Of a stretch of 64,000 nucleotides of DNA, positions 1-7,984 are shown piece after piece. The position numbers were made by a program, and so were the translations under genes. This DNA comes from Granulosicoccus sp947495035 (GTDB lineage Bacteria > Pseudomonadota > Gammaproteobacteria > Granulosicoccales > Granulosicoccaceae). Positions within the stretch are counted from its first letter, which is position 1. The number at the start of each line of letters is the position of its first letter. The stretch lies in assembly GCF_050589605.1 (NCBI RefSeq), contig NZ_JBNGOO010000002.1; one strand, given 5' to 3'. The notes beneath the pieces are model-generated. The model was not told where the DNA came from. It made no database searches and saw only the letters and a program-made list of their open reading frames with translations.

Positions 1-1050
1 ACACCGGAAACACCGGAATCCTCGGCGGCCGCGCAGAACCCTTCGATCAGGGGCAGCGATGATCCAACGGGAACACTGCTTCGTGTTCGCAATCTGCGTG
101 TCACCTTTCCCGTACAGTCCGGCTGGTTCAGCAAAAGGCGTGAACTTCGAGCCGTGGATGGCATTGGATTCGATCTGGCCGCCGGGGAGACGCTGGGTAT
201 CGTTGGAGAATCCGGCAGTGGCAAGTCCACGCTGGCGCGGGCCATTCTGCAGTTGATCGAGCCGACTTCCGGTCAGGTCAACTGGCAGGGACAAGAGCTG
301 ACAGTCTCCACGCGACAGGATCTTCAGGCATTCAGGCAGGATGCGCAGATCGTGTTTCAGGATCCACTGGCCAGCCTTGACCCGTCCATGACCATTGGCG
401 ACAGCATGGCGGAGCCGCTGAAAGTGTTCGAGCCGGGACTGGACCGACAGCAGCGTACCCGGCGCGTGGCGGACATGATGGAGCGAGTCGGGCTTTCGCA
501 TGCCTTGATCAACCGGTATCCTCACGAACTGTCTGGTGGGCAGAATCAACGGGTCGGCATTGCCAGGGCCATGATGAGCCGCCCGAAATTGCTGATCTGT
601 GATGAGGCGGTATCCGCACTTGATGTCTCGATACAGGCGCAGATTCTGGCCTTGCTGAAAGATCTCCAGCAGGAGTTCGGATTGTCACTAATCTTCATCT
701 CCCATGACCTGTCGGTGGTATGGGAGGTATCCAGTCGGATTCTGGTGATGTACCTCGGCTCGGTGGTCGAGCTGGCATCGCGTGATGACCTGTTCGCTCG
801 TCCACAGCACCCCTACACGCGTCAACTGGTGTCTGCCGTGCCGGTGCCGGATCCGCAACTGGAGCGTGCCAGAAGCCGCATCAAGCTGCAGGGGGAGTTG
901 GCGTCACCGATGGAGACAGGCGCACGCCTGCGGTTTCTGCCGTCGAGGCGCTCATCACTGCCGCCGGACTATGTACCGGCTCTGGATGAACGTTATCCGG
1001 ATCACTTCGTGGCGGAACATGACCCGTTGGAAAGTCTCCTGCAGCCATGA
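1..1050 (+). CDS. Oligopeptide/dipeptide-type ABC transporter ATP-binding protein (3' part only)
   Basis: The frame is open from the first base, so the 5' end lies outside the window. About 25 linker-like residues (rich in Pro, Ser and Ala) precede a full ABC domain. That domain has Walker A GESGSGKST, Q-loop QIVFQDP, signature LSGGQNQRVGIARA and Walker B LLICDEAVSALD. The linker suggests that this is the second half of a fused double ATPase like the one at 33894, or a DppF/OppF-type single subunit with an N-terminal tail. It would power import of peptides or similar solutes at the inner membrane; the matching permeases must lie to the left. The C-terminal tail has the usual GELASP element but lacks the cysteine pair commonly seen in the oligopeptide C-terminal extension. 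No partner gene is visible, so the substrate is unknown. Confidence 0.9.
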   Translation, partial: TPETPESSAAAQNPSIRGSDDPTGTLLRVRNLRVTFPVQSGWFSKRRELRAVDGIGFDLAAGETLGIVGESGSGKSTLARAILQLIEPTSGQVNWQGQELTVSTRQDLQAFRQDAQIVFQDPLASLDPSMTIGDSMAEPLKVFEPGLDRQQRTRRVADMMERVGLSHALINRYPHELSGGQNQRVGIARAMMSRPKLLICDEAVSALDVSIQAQILALLKDLQQEFGLSLIFISHDLSVVWEVSSRILVMYLGSVVELASRDDLFARPQHPYTRQLVSAVPVPDPQLERARSRIKLQGELASPMETGARLRFLPSRRSSLPPDYVPALDERYPDHFVAEHDPLESLLQP

Positions 1051-1234
1051 GACGACGAAACACACAATAGTTCACAGTTCAGCCTGAAAACCAGTGAAAA
1101 TGGGCATCTTGGACACCGAGGAACAGCAAATACCTGCCTCTGCTTGCGGGTTCGCAATTCATTTGGCATTGACCTGATGAGCCAGTACAACCAGAATTCA
1201 CGGTTGCAAATAACTGCTCTGACACTCCTTGATC

Positions 1235-2809
1235 ATGATGATTTTCTCACGGACCGGCATGGCCGGTTTTTTTATGGCCAGCTTGCTGGTTATTTCCGGA
1301 TGCAGCGACTCCTCGTCGTCGACGCCTCTGAATGACGGTAGTCCTGTCGACGGTGGCACTACCGGTGATCAGACCACTGGCGGAACCGATACGGACGCTG
1401 GCACTGATACCGGAACCGATACCGATGCGGGTACTGATGCCGGAACCGATGCTGGCACTGATACCGGTGCAGGTACTGATGCCGGAACCGATACTGGCAC
1501 TGACACCGGAACCGATAATGGCACTGATACCGGTGCAACGGTGGGATTGCCAGGTAACACGCCTGATGACGATGGGGCGCTGGCTCCTCCGGTCTCCGGT
1601 GGCAATGACCTTTCCGGCGGAGATGATGACAGCCCGACCGCCGCAGAGACGGCCTCCCTGGTTGGTCCTTCCATCAAGGATGAATCCCGCAGCGCTGGAC
1701 CACCGTCAGTACCCACGGACCTGACGCTGTTGCTGGCCGCCGAGAAATGGATCGAGTTCACCTGGGCACCTTCCACGGATGACCAGGCTGTCAAGGCCTA
1801 CGAAATCTATCGCGATGGCAGTCTGATTGCGACAGTCAGCAATACCGAATACGAGCACGACATCCGCAGCTGGTTGAGCACGTCGTTCATCGACTGCAAC
1901 TTCACTCGTTACACCGATTGCCCGTCCCGAGAGCCGGTGCCGGGTGCCAGCTACAGCTACGCCGTGGCGGCCGTTGACAACGAAGGCATGCGTTCCGAGC
2001 TGTCAGAACCTGCTGTCTTCACCTTCGAGGAACTGCAGGGCACTACCCCTGACCTTGACGGTTATGTGCAGGTGTTCGATGAAGAATTCGATGGAACCGA
2101 TCTGGATAGAAGCCTGTGGAAAGCCGCATTGCCGTGGGGGCCTGATACCACCATCAACGGTGAGATGCAGTACTTCGTGAACATCTTTGCGTCAGACCCC
2201 ATCGATTACACGCCGTTCGAATTCACTGGCGAAACACTGATCATCACCGGACAGGAAACGCCAGCGGAATTGCTGCCAGCAGTCAACAACAAGCCTTATC
2301 TGTCGGGTGTCATTACCACGGCCGACTACTTCGAAATGACCTACGGCTACGTGGAAATGAGTGCCAAGGTGGCTGGTGGTGACGGTCTGCTGTCGACGTT
2401 CTACCTGTTCAATCAGGATTATTACAAGAACAAGCCGGAAATCGACATTGCCGAATACATCGGTTCACGCCCTGACAAGGTCTACCAGACCTATCACTAT
2501 TACGACAGCAATCGTGCGCGCTCCAACAGTGGTGAGAAGCATTCATCACCCACGATGGAAACGGCTACGGGTGAAGACCTCAGCGCGGGTTTCCACAAGT
2601 ACAGTGTGCTGTGGGAGCCAGGTCTGGTTGTCTGGTATCTCGATGGTCAGGAAGTGCGTCGTCTGACAGGTCCTCGTGTCTCCGATGAGCCAATGAACAT
2701 CATCGCGCATCTGGTGGTGGGCAGCAGCTGGATTGGTGAGCCTTCCGCGGAGTCGGTGCCTGCCGAGTTCGAAATCGACTACATCAAGGCCTGGCAGAAG
2801 CAGCCCTAG
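1235..2809 (+). CDS. Glycoside hydrolase family 16 lipoprotein with FN3 domain
   Basis: Predicted exported endo-beta-glucanase-like enzyme of about 524 residues. An N-terminal hydrophobic segment ends in a lipobox (ISGC, Cys about residue 23) followed by Asp, so it is probably a lipoprotein. Next comes a low-complexity Thr/Asp/Gly/Ala linker (residues ~45-105), a fibronectin type III-like domain (~155-270) and a C-terminal GH16 domain. The GH16 signature EIDIAE (E402, D404, E407) is intact, so hydrolysis of a beta-1,3- or beta-1,3-1,4-linked glucan (laminarin-like) is plausible. The exact substrate cannot be read from sequence. I chose the ATG at 1235; a TTG at 1229 and an ATG at 1259 are also in frame and no strong ribosome-binding site decides between them. 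It stands alone, ahead of hairpins and the convergent MATE gene. Confidence 0.85.
   Translation: MMIFSRTGMAGFFMASLLVISGCSDSSSSTPLNDGSPVDGGTTGDQTTGGTDTDAGTDTGTDTDAGTDAGTDAGTDTGAGTDAGTDTGTDTGTDNGTDTGATVGLPGNTPDDDGALAPPVSGGNDLSGGDDDSPTAAETASLVGPSIKDESRSAGPPSVPTDLTLLLAAEKWIEFTWAPSTDDQAVKAYEIYRDGSLIATVSNTEYEHDIRSWLSTSFIDCNFTRYTDCPSREPVPGASYSYAVAAVDNEGMRSELSEPAVFTFEELQGTTPDLDGYVQVFDEEFDGTDLDRSLWKAALPWGPDTTINGEMQYFVNIFASDPIDYTPFEFTGETLIITGQETPAELLPAVNNKPYLSGVITTADYFEMTYGYVEMSAKVAGGDGLLSTFYLFNQDYYKNKPEIDIAEYIGSRPDKVYQTYHYYDSNRARSNSGEKHSSPTMETATGEDLSAGFHKYSVLWEPGLVVWYLDGQEVRRLTGPRVSDEPMNIIAHLVVGSSWIGEPSAESVPAEFEIDYIKAWQKQP
1375..1540 (+). repeat. Intragenic short-period repeat coding the Thr/Asp/Gly/Ala linker
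   Basis: Degenerate tandem copies built on GGNACNGAT-like units (6- and 18-base periods) encode alternating TDAGTD and TDTGTD blocks between the lipobox and the FN3 domain of the GH16 lipoprotein. All units stay in frame. Such repeats change length easily by slippage, which would alter linker length without breaking the enzyme. Confidence 0.75.
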
Positions 2810-2822
2810 GCCAGATATGTTG

Positions 2823-2845
2823 GGGGGAGCGTACAAGGCTCCCCC
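2823..2845. other. Stem-loop in the convergent GH16/MATE gap
   Basis: A perfect 8-base stem (GGGGGAGC / GCTCCCCC) with a 7-base loop lies just after the GH16 stop codon. No T-tract follows, so factor-independent termination is not certain. A 16-base perfect palindrome, TCGACCTGCAGGTCGA, follows at 2861-2876. Confidence 0.6.
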
Positions 2846-2900
2846 TCTGCTCGGATCGGTTCGACCTGCAGGTCGAGCAGATTCCGCAAGGTCGACTCCA

Positions 2901-2939
2901 GAAGCCCCGTTTGCCTCGACAGGCGAATGGGGCTTCTTT
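2901..2939. terminator. Predicted terminator between convergent genes
   Basis: GAAGCCCC...GGGGCTTC forms a long stem with an internal imperfect GTTTGCC/GGCGAAT extension, then TTTC on the plus strand. It sits immediately beyond the 3' end of the MATE gene and after the GH16 gene, so it may serve both directions. Confidence 0.7.
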
Positions 2940-2941
2940 CG

Positions 2942-4369
2942 TTACTGGAGGGGTGTTCTGGTCGGGCGTTGGTCTGATTCCGTTTCCGGTTTGCCGCCTG
3001 CCAGCCTGAGCAGTTGGCGCAAGGTGTACCAATGCGCTACCAGTGATGCGATCACGACGACACTGATGATCGTGTAGAAGATCGACATCATCGGGAAGCC
3101 TTGGTGAACAATGAGCCAGTAGTTGATGCTCACGGGGATGACCAGCTGACGTGCAATTCCCATGTACATCGGAAACAGGGGGCGCTTCATGGCCTGCAAT
3201 GTGGCTGTGCTGAGGAACAGAACGACGTAGGCGTAAAAGGCGATCGCATCGATTCGCAGGTAAGTTGCACCGGTGGCCTGAATGGCCGGATCACTCGAAA
3301 AGAAGCTCATCATGGCAGGCGACAGATACACCATGACCGGTATCGATACAGCTGCCATGGCCAGGCCGATCTGCAGACCCTTGATGTAGGTTTCCCTGAC
3401 CCGTTGCGGCTGGCCCGCGCCCAGATTCTGACCGGCTATGGCCATGACCGCGGTATTCAGGCCCAGAGCGGGCAACAGCAAAACCTGTTCAAGTCTGAGA
3501 CCGACCGAGTAGCCGGCTACGTGTTCGCTGCCGAAGCGGCCAATCAACGACAGAGTGATGAAACCTCCCACGATGATCGTGAGCATGTTGAAACTGGCAG
3601 GCAATACCTGACGCAGCAGTGTCAGCCAGCTTTCCCACTGACAACGAGGAACACTTCTACGCCCCAGTTCTCTGGTCAGCACATGATAGAGGTACAGTGC
3701 TGACGCCCCCTTGATGAGGACCGTGGCCAGAGCCAGCCCTGTCACACCCAGTTGCAGACCGAATGTCAGCAAGGGGTTGAGAAGCAGATTGGCCAGAAAG
3801 CCCATGGCCAGAGCATTACGATTGGAGCGTGTGTCGCCGATTGCCATCAGGGCACCGGCGGCGGCGAAGGTCAGAATGAAGGTGAAGGAACCCCACAGGG
3901 TGGTTGCGATGTACTCCATGGACAGTGGTGCAACATGGGGTTCAGCACCCAGAAACCGGATCAGGGGCTCGGCCAGAAACCAGCCGCACAGTGTGACCAG
4001 CACACTGAAGAACAATGCCAGTCCGAACGCCTGATCCACCCAGAAGGCGACACGGTCTCGTTGCCCGCGGCCTGACTCTGGTGCAATGACCGCCGAGGCC
4101 CCTGTCTGAATGCCTATGCCCACAGCCAATAACAGGAAGAACACACTGCCGGCGATGGAGACGCCTGCCAGTGCATCATCGGAGATGCGTCCGGCGAACC
4201 AGAAGTCCGTCAGGTTGTACAGGGTGTTGAATATCATTCCCATGGACGCAGGAATGGATAGTCTTGCCAGATGGCCCAGTACAGATCCAGTGGTCAATGA
4301 AGGGGAGGGAGACTTGATGGTTGTCAGACTCGCTAGCTGGTCTTGCGATCCTGCCTGGCAGGTACCCAT
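2942..4369 (-). CDS. MATE family efflux transporter
   Basis: Predicted 475-residue, 12-helix inner-membrane antiporter of the MATE family (NorM/DinF-like), expelling organic cations or other toxic solutes using an ion gradient. The N-terminal half shows a MATE-like stretch around LSIPASMGMIFNTLYNLTDFW and the two halves repeat the fold; its length is normal for the family. The ATG start at 4369 has an AGGG about 8 bases upstream and overlaps the end of the small Cys-rich gene by about 37 bases, suggesting co-transcription from 4593. A start further inside is possible because the first ~30 residues are not membrane-like. The substrate cannot be inferred. Confidence 0.88.
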   Translation of the reverse strand: MGTCQAGSQDQLASLTTIKSPSPSLTTGSVLGHLARLSIPASMGMIFNTLYNLTDFWFAGRISDDALAGVSIAGSVFFLLLAVGIGIQTGASAVIAPESGRGQRDRVAFWVDQAFGLALFFSVLVTLCGWFLAEPLIRFLGAEPHVAPLSMEYIATTLWGSFTFILTFAAAGALMAIGDTRSNRNALAMGFLANLLLNPLLTFGLQLGVTGLALATVLIKGASALYLYHVLTRELGRRSVPRCQWESWLTLLRQVLPASFNMLTIIVGGFITLSLIGRFGSEHVAGYSVGLRLEQVLLLPALGLNTAVMAIAGQNLGAGQPQRVRETYIKGLQIGLAMAAVSIPVMVYLSPAMMSFFSSDPAIQATGATYLRIDAIAFYAYVVLFLSTATLQAMKRPLFPMYMGIARQLVIPVSINYWLIVHQGFPMMSIFYTIISVVVIASLVAHWYTLRQLLRLAGGKPETESDQRPTRTPLQ

Positions 4370-4593
4370 CCGCTGGCCCTGCAGGTCGGGCAGCGTCTTG
4401 CATCGAGGTAGCCTGCGCCTTTACAGGTCTGACAACTGAGCCAATCGGTAAAGCGATCCCGTTTGAGCCAATGGCCCTCGCAAGGGGAGGCGCCCGACAC
4501 GCTCCTGCCACAGACGCCGGTCGCGGTTTGCTTGTCATAACTGTACGCGCCGCACAGGGAGCAAACGGCGCAAGGCAAGGAACGGGCGGTCAT
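4333..4593 (-). CDS. Small cysteine-rich zinc-ribbon-like protein, unknown function
   Basis: An 86-residue protein with two Cys clusters. The N-terminal part carries CAVCSLCG and a later Cys pair. The C-terminal part carries CQTCKGAGYLDARRCPTC, which resembles one zinc-binding repeat of the DnaJ cysteine-rich domain (CxxCxGxG). No membrane segment or catalytic motif is visible. The regular Cys spacing, the Trp/Arg-rich linker and the tight overlap with the MATE gene make it likely to be a real gene rather than a shadow. Its role is unknown; zinc binding is an inference. Confidence 0.6.
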   Translation of the reverse strand: MTARSLPCAVCSLCGAYSYDKQTATGVCGRSVSGASPCEGHWLKRDRFTDWLSCQTCKGAGYLDARRCPTCRASGWVPARQDRKTS

Positions 4594-4623
4594 GAGTCTG
4601 TTATAAGCTTGTTCTGCTGACCA

Positions 4624-4650
4624 GGTCCGGAATGATACTCACTCCGGACC
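4624..4650. other. Stem-loop between minus-strand genes
   Basis: A perfect inverted repeat, GGTCCGGA / TCCGGACC, with an 11-base loop lies between the end of the HisKA-like gene (4713) and the start of the Cys-rich gene (4593). No T-run follows on the transcribed strand, so it may be a rho-type or processing hairpin rather than a classical terminator. Confidence 0.45.
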
Positions 4651-4712
4651 GAAAAATGTAACCTGTCATGTAGGCATGTAGCGAGCGATGCCACCCCATG
4701 TTCAGTCCGGAC

Positions 4713-5324
4713 TCACCCCGGTTTCTCTGCGAACTCGTTCAGCACCTGTACGGCAGTCTCGATGGAACGGCGTACCGCAAGGATATCGTCGGACTGCACG
4801 GCATCACCCTGTTGGGCATCCTCCAGCATCAACTCGGTTGTCAGAAGGGCTCCCTGAAGCGGAGTGCGAATTTCATGCTGCAAGGTCTTGACCTTGCCCT
4901 TCGGTTCACGAGAAGACGGCTCATCCGGCGTAGCTTCGGAGCTCTTGAGCTGACGGACGCCCTCTTCTATCAGCTGGTCGATGGTCTGCATGGTGTGCGA
5001 GAGCTCCGTTGTCATGGCCGTTTTCCGGTCGTCATCCGGGGAACTGAGCAGCAGACGCTGCAGCAGTGAAATCTGACAACTACGCAACTCGGCATGGACG
5101 GCGGGTGCGGGCAGGTCGTCCGAGTCTGCCAGTGTTCCCAGTCTGGTAGACCATTCGCTCATGAGTGACTTCGATGGCCGCCCAGCCTGCGGGCCTGCGT
5201 GGTGATTCGCGATCTTCAGAAAGATGGAGGCGATCTCTTCACGCGAATCCGATGAGAATTGCTGCTCATCCAACGACTCACAGCGTGAATCCCAGGCATT
5301 CAGTAGATCGTTTCGACGGTTCAT
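4713..5324 (-). CDS. Orphan HisKA-like (histidine kinase dimerisation) protein without ATPase domain
   Basis: A 203-residue soluble protein. The N-terminal ~125 residues are helical, charged and unrecognised. Residues ~145-203 resemble a histidine kinase H-box (LQHEIRTPLQGALLTTELML) followed by a second helix, as in a DHp hairpin. The ORF ends there: no N, G1 or G2 box of an HATPase domain follows in any frame nearby. It could act as a phosphotransfer or dimerisation partner, or be a degenerate kinase fragment that lost its catalytic domain. The start ATG overlaps the stop of the upstream membrane gene (ATGA), so it is the last gene of the YqjE/YqjD-like operon. The HisKA assignment rests on motif likeness only. 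Confidence 0.6.
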   Translation of the reverse strand: MNRRNDLLNAWDSRCESLDEQQFSSDSREEIASIFLKIANHHAGPQAGRPSKSLMSEWSTRLGTLADSDDLPAPAVHAELRSCQISLLQRLLLSSPDDDRKTAMTTELSHTMQTIDQLIEEGVRQLKSSEATPDEPSSREPKGKVKTLQHEIRTPLQGALLTTELMLEDAQQGDAVQSDDILAVRRSIETAVQVLNEFAEKPG

Positions 5325-5596
5325 GTCAGGAAGCGCTTGATCAGAGGGGAGGCCTTGCCGGCGACCTTGATCGCCGACAATGCCAGACTGGTTACCTCAA
5401 GCGTTGCCGGAGCCGCACGCCTGAATCGAGTGAGCAGCACGCCCGCGGCAAACGGCCACAGCAGCGCCGCCGGTCGCGAGAAATAATCGTTGCACTCTTC
5501 CTTGCATTCGTGAGCGATGTGGTCCAGTGTCGCCTGAGCTTCGCACTGCCTCAGCCAGGCCTGTTCCACCGCAATTCTCTTGCTGTCGAGCAACAC
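5321..5596 (-). CDS. Small membrane protein in the YqjK position
   Basis: A 91-residue protein with a charged N-terminal half (possible coiled coil, residues 1-40) and one clear hydrophobic segment (~45-58), then a second weakly hydrophobic stretch and a basic C-terminus. It sits right after the DUF883 and DUF1469-like genes, the place held by yqjK in the Escherichia coli yqjCDEK operon, and has a similar size and layout. Direct homology cannot be asserted from reading alone. It is coupled by ATGA overlap to the following HisKA-like gene. Confidence 0.6.
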   Translation of the reverse strand: MLLDSKRIAVEQAWLRQCEAQATLDHIAHECKEECNDYFSRPAALLWPFAAGVLLTRFRRAAPATLEVTSLALSAIKVAGKASPLIKRFLT

Positions 5597-5614
5597 GTCG
5601 CGGCTCTCCTGCGC

Positions 5615-5890
5615 CTATCGTCGTTTGATCAGCAAGGTGGCAAGTACGCCTGCTGCAAAGGCAATGCCCGCTGCCTGCACGGGCTTTTCGTTGATGTATC
5701 GGGTGACCGTACCACTCAACTCAGCGACGGAGTCTTGCAACTCGGCCTCCAGTTCATGCGCCCTGTCGACCACATCCTCGGCTTTCTCACGCGCCTTCTC
5801 CAACGTATCGAAGGCCTTTTCCTCTGCCGTATCGATGGCGTCTCTGGCCGCTTGCTTCAGTTCTTCAGGCTTGGTGACTGTTTGTGACAT
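5615..5890 (-). CDS. DUF883 family protein (YqjD/ElaB-like)
   Basis: A 91-residue protein with a long Glu/Ala/Lys-rich amphipathic helix (residues ~5-60) and a single C-terminal transmembrane segment, AAGIAFAAGVLATLLI, ending in KRR. This is the tail-anchored design of YqjD, ElaB and YgaM, inner-membrane proteins reported in E. coli to associate with ribosomes in stationary phase. The start overlaps the end of the upstream YqjE-like gene by 26 bases, indicating one operon. The family call is firm; the ribosome role is borrowed from E. coli. Confidence 0.82.
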   Translation of the reverse strand: MSQTVTKPEELKQAARDAIDTAEEKAFDTLEKAREKAEDVVDRAHELEAELQDSVAELSGTVTRYINEKPVQAAGIAFAAGVLATLLIKRR

Positions 5891-6332
5891 GATTTTCTGC
5901 TTCCGTTGGTTGAATTCTGTTGTCGCCGGTCTTGCCCAGACTGGTCTGCAGGGCCTGCCGGGTACGCCGAAAGGCCATGAGACGGCTGAGTTTCAGCATG
6001 ATCAGCACGAGCGCCGTACAGATAACAATCTGCAGACCCAGCAGGATTGCAAAAGACGACAGGGAGCCGAGTCCTGCGCTCAGCAGGGCGGCGTAGGCCG
6101 TCGCCAGGGCGACCAGCCAGGTAATGGGGATCATCACCACAAGGATCACCAGCAGGGCGACCAGCAACCCCGCGCTGCTCATCGCCAATCTGGCCTCGGC
6201 TATCGCCAGTTTCAGTGTGGCGGTGGTAACATCCGCCGTCGCCAATGCGCGTTCCAGCAAGACAGTGATGACGTCCTGAACACCGGGTGTTCTGGTCGCT
6301 GTGTCATCAAGATCGGTGTCCTGGATTGTCAT
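5865..6332 (-). CDS. YqjE-like membrane protein (DUF1469 / phage holin 3_6 superfamily)
   Basis: A 155-residue protein with a short polar N-terminus, an amphipathic helix and two strong hydrophobic segments (~52-78 and ~85-117), followed by a basic cytoplasmic tail. This layout and its pairing with a DUF883 gene match the E. coli YqjE/YqjD pair. It is the first gene of a four-gene minus-strand operon running to 4713. The 'holin' superfamily name reflects topology; no lysis genes are nearby. Confidence 0.78.
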   Translation of the reverse strand: MTIQDTDLDDTATRTPGVQDVITVLLERALATADVTTATLKLAIAEARLAMSSAGLLVALLVILVVMIPITWLVALATAYAALLSAGLGSLSSFAILLGLQIVICTALVLIMLKLSRLMAFRRTRQALQTSLGKTGDNRIQPTEAENHVTNSHQA

Positions 6333-6488
6333 AGACTGCTGGCTCCAAGCAACTGACCCGTTCAGTGCTTTTTGATGGTGGTGATGATCGCCCAGTGTGC
6401 AGGTGCAACCAGTCTCTTGTAAATGCTACATGGCAGGCAAACCCGCCTCATTGGCGGCTTGATCAAAGTCAACGGAAAAGAAAGAACA

Positions 6489-7382
6489 ATGCACGAAGTC
6501 GTACTGATGGATGGCGGCATGGGTCAGGAGTTGATTCGTCGCTCGGGGAAGGCACCAACACCGCTCTGGTCGGCCACGGTAATGCTGGAACAGCCGGAAC
6601 TGGTCGAGGCGCTCCATGTCGACTTCATTCAGGCCGGCGCAGAGGTCATTACCATCAACGCCTATTCGAGTACACCTGAAAGACTCGCCCGGGATGCCGA
6701 TGTCAGTCTGTTCGATGCGCTGCAGACCGGCGCCTGTGAAGTGGCGCAGCGTGCGCGGGACAAGGCGGGTAACGACAAGGTGCGCATAGCGGGCTGTCTG
6801 CCGCCACTGGTTGCCAGCTATCGTCCGGATCTGGCCCCGGGCACGGAGCGGTCTCTGCAGCTGTACCGACAGATCTGCGACATGCAGGCACGCCACGTTG
6901 ATCTTTTCCTGTGTGAAACCATGGCCTCACAAGCCGAGGCGGTGACGGCCGCAGGCGCTGCCTGTGAAACCGGATTACCAACCTGGCTTGCCTTGACACT
7001 GGATGACCGCAATCCGCAGAAACTGCGTGGCGGTGATGACTTGAGCGATGTTCTGGCTGCGCTGCGTGAACTGCCACTGCAGGGTCTGTTGCTCAATTGC
7101 TCGAGGCCCGAGACCATCGAAGCTGCGTGGCAGACGCTGATTGCAGGGACCGAATTCCCTGTCGGTGCCTATGCAAACGGGTTCACGGCAATCGATGCTC
7201 TGCAACCGGGAGGAACCGTCAGCTCCCTGCAGGCGAGAAACGATCTGCCCCCCGAGCACTACGCGGACTTCGCGATGCGCTGGGTAACTCAGGGGGCATC
7301 CATGGTTGGAGGTTGCTGTGAGGTTGGGCCGGAGCACATCGCCTGTCTGCGACGCCGTCTGGACGAGCGGTCAGGTTCCTGA
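6489..7382 (+). CDS. Homocysteine S-methyltransferase family protein
   Basis: A 297-residue TIM-barrel enzyme that probably transfers a methyl group to a thiol such as homocysteine, using a donor such as S-methylmethionine or a betaine. It has the N-terminal LMDGGMGQELIRR motif and the zinc site: a Cys in LLLNCSRPE and the GGCCEVG pair near the C-terminus. I start it at ATG 6489, preceded by a purine-rich AAAGAA, because the open frame upstream is not family-like. It stands alone and faces the TetR-type gene with a 15-base gap. The natural methyl donor cannot be set from the sequence. Confidence 0.85.
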   Translation: MHEVVLMDGGMGQELIRRSGKAPTPLWSATVMLEQPELVEALHVDFIQAGAEVITINAYSSTPERLARDADVSLFDALQTGACEVAQRARDKAGNDKVRIAGCLPPLVASYRPDLAPGTERSLQLYRQICDMQARHVDLFLCETMASQAEAVTAAGAACETGLPTWLALTLDDRNPQKLRGGDDLSDVLAALRELPLQGLLLNCSRPETIEAAWQTLIAGTEFPVGAYANGFTAIDALQPGGTVSSLQARNDLPPEHYADFAMRWVTQGASMVGGCCEVGPEHIACLRRRLDERSGS

Positions 7383-7396
7383 GCGAGCGGCCCTTC

Positions 7397-7984
7397 TCAG
7401 CATACGGTTGCTTCTGTCAGCGGCAACTTCACGAGTTGCAACAGTGCCGTCTTCTGGGCGTTCAGGCGATCGGAATTGCGCATGACCCGGTCCACCAGAA
7501 GGGCACCTTCGAGGCCGGTTATCGCGAGTCTGGCGATCTCGAGTGAGGAGAGCTCGGTCGTCAGTGAGGCACGATTGTTCTCCAGCAATTGCGCCAGCCA
7601 GTTCTCCAGATTGGTGAACACGTTGGCCAGCAGCGCCTGGTTATCAGCATTCAATACGGCAAACTCGGACGCCATCATGCACAGCAGGCAGATGCGATCC
7701 TCCTGGGCAACCCTGGCAAATACATCGACAAAGGCCAGAATCCGGTTCCTGAGCGGCGCATCGCTGGCAGCTATGGACTCCAGTTCCAGAAACAGTCTGT
7801 CTCGGTATTGTTCGATCAGGGTCCGGGCAAGATCCGCCTTTTCCGGAAAATGGTAATGCACGCTGGAGGACTTGATGCCGACTTCATCGGCCAATGTCCG
7901 GAAACTCAACGCTTTCAGTCCGGTACGTTGCACAGATCCTTCGGCTATCTCGAGCAGCCGGCTTCGATTGTCATTCATTTTCAT
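7397..7984 (-). CDS. TetR/AcrR family transcriptional regulator
   Basis: A 195-residue one-component regulator. The helix-turn-helix spans residues ~10-55, with the typical FRTLADEVGIKSSSVHYHFPEKADL ending, and a ligand-binding helical domain follows. Two start ATGs lie six bases apart; an AGGGA fits the second (7978) better by spacing (9 bases) and the first poorly (3 bases). No obvious target gene adjoins it except the long region ahead of acs. The effector is unknown. Confidence 0.88.
   Translation of the reverse strand: MKMNDNRSRLLEIAEGSVQRTGLKALSFRTLADEVGIKSSSVHYHFPEKADLARTLIEQYRDRLFLELESIAASDAPLRNRILAFVDVFARVAQEDRICLLCMMASEFAVLNADNQALLANVFTNLENWLAQLLENNRASLTTELSSLEIARLAITGLEGALLVDRVMRNSDRLNAQKTALLQLVKLPLTEATVC

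Noticed and set aside
1375..1540. Possible CRISPR-like array in the GH16 gene.
   Set aside because: Units are 6-18 bases, in frame, without spacers of constant length and without cas genes nearby.
1369..1794. A 141-codon minus-strand frame opposite the GH16 linker.
   Set aside because: It is the antisense reading of the repeat (Val/Pro/Ser/Ala tandem), a typical artefact of low-complexity DNA.
5165..6356. Two long plus-strand frames (240 and 258 codons) opposite the YqjE/YqjD-like operon.
   Set aside because: They are low-complexity (Ser- or Gln-rich) and cut across three well-formed minus-strand genes with ATGA couplings.
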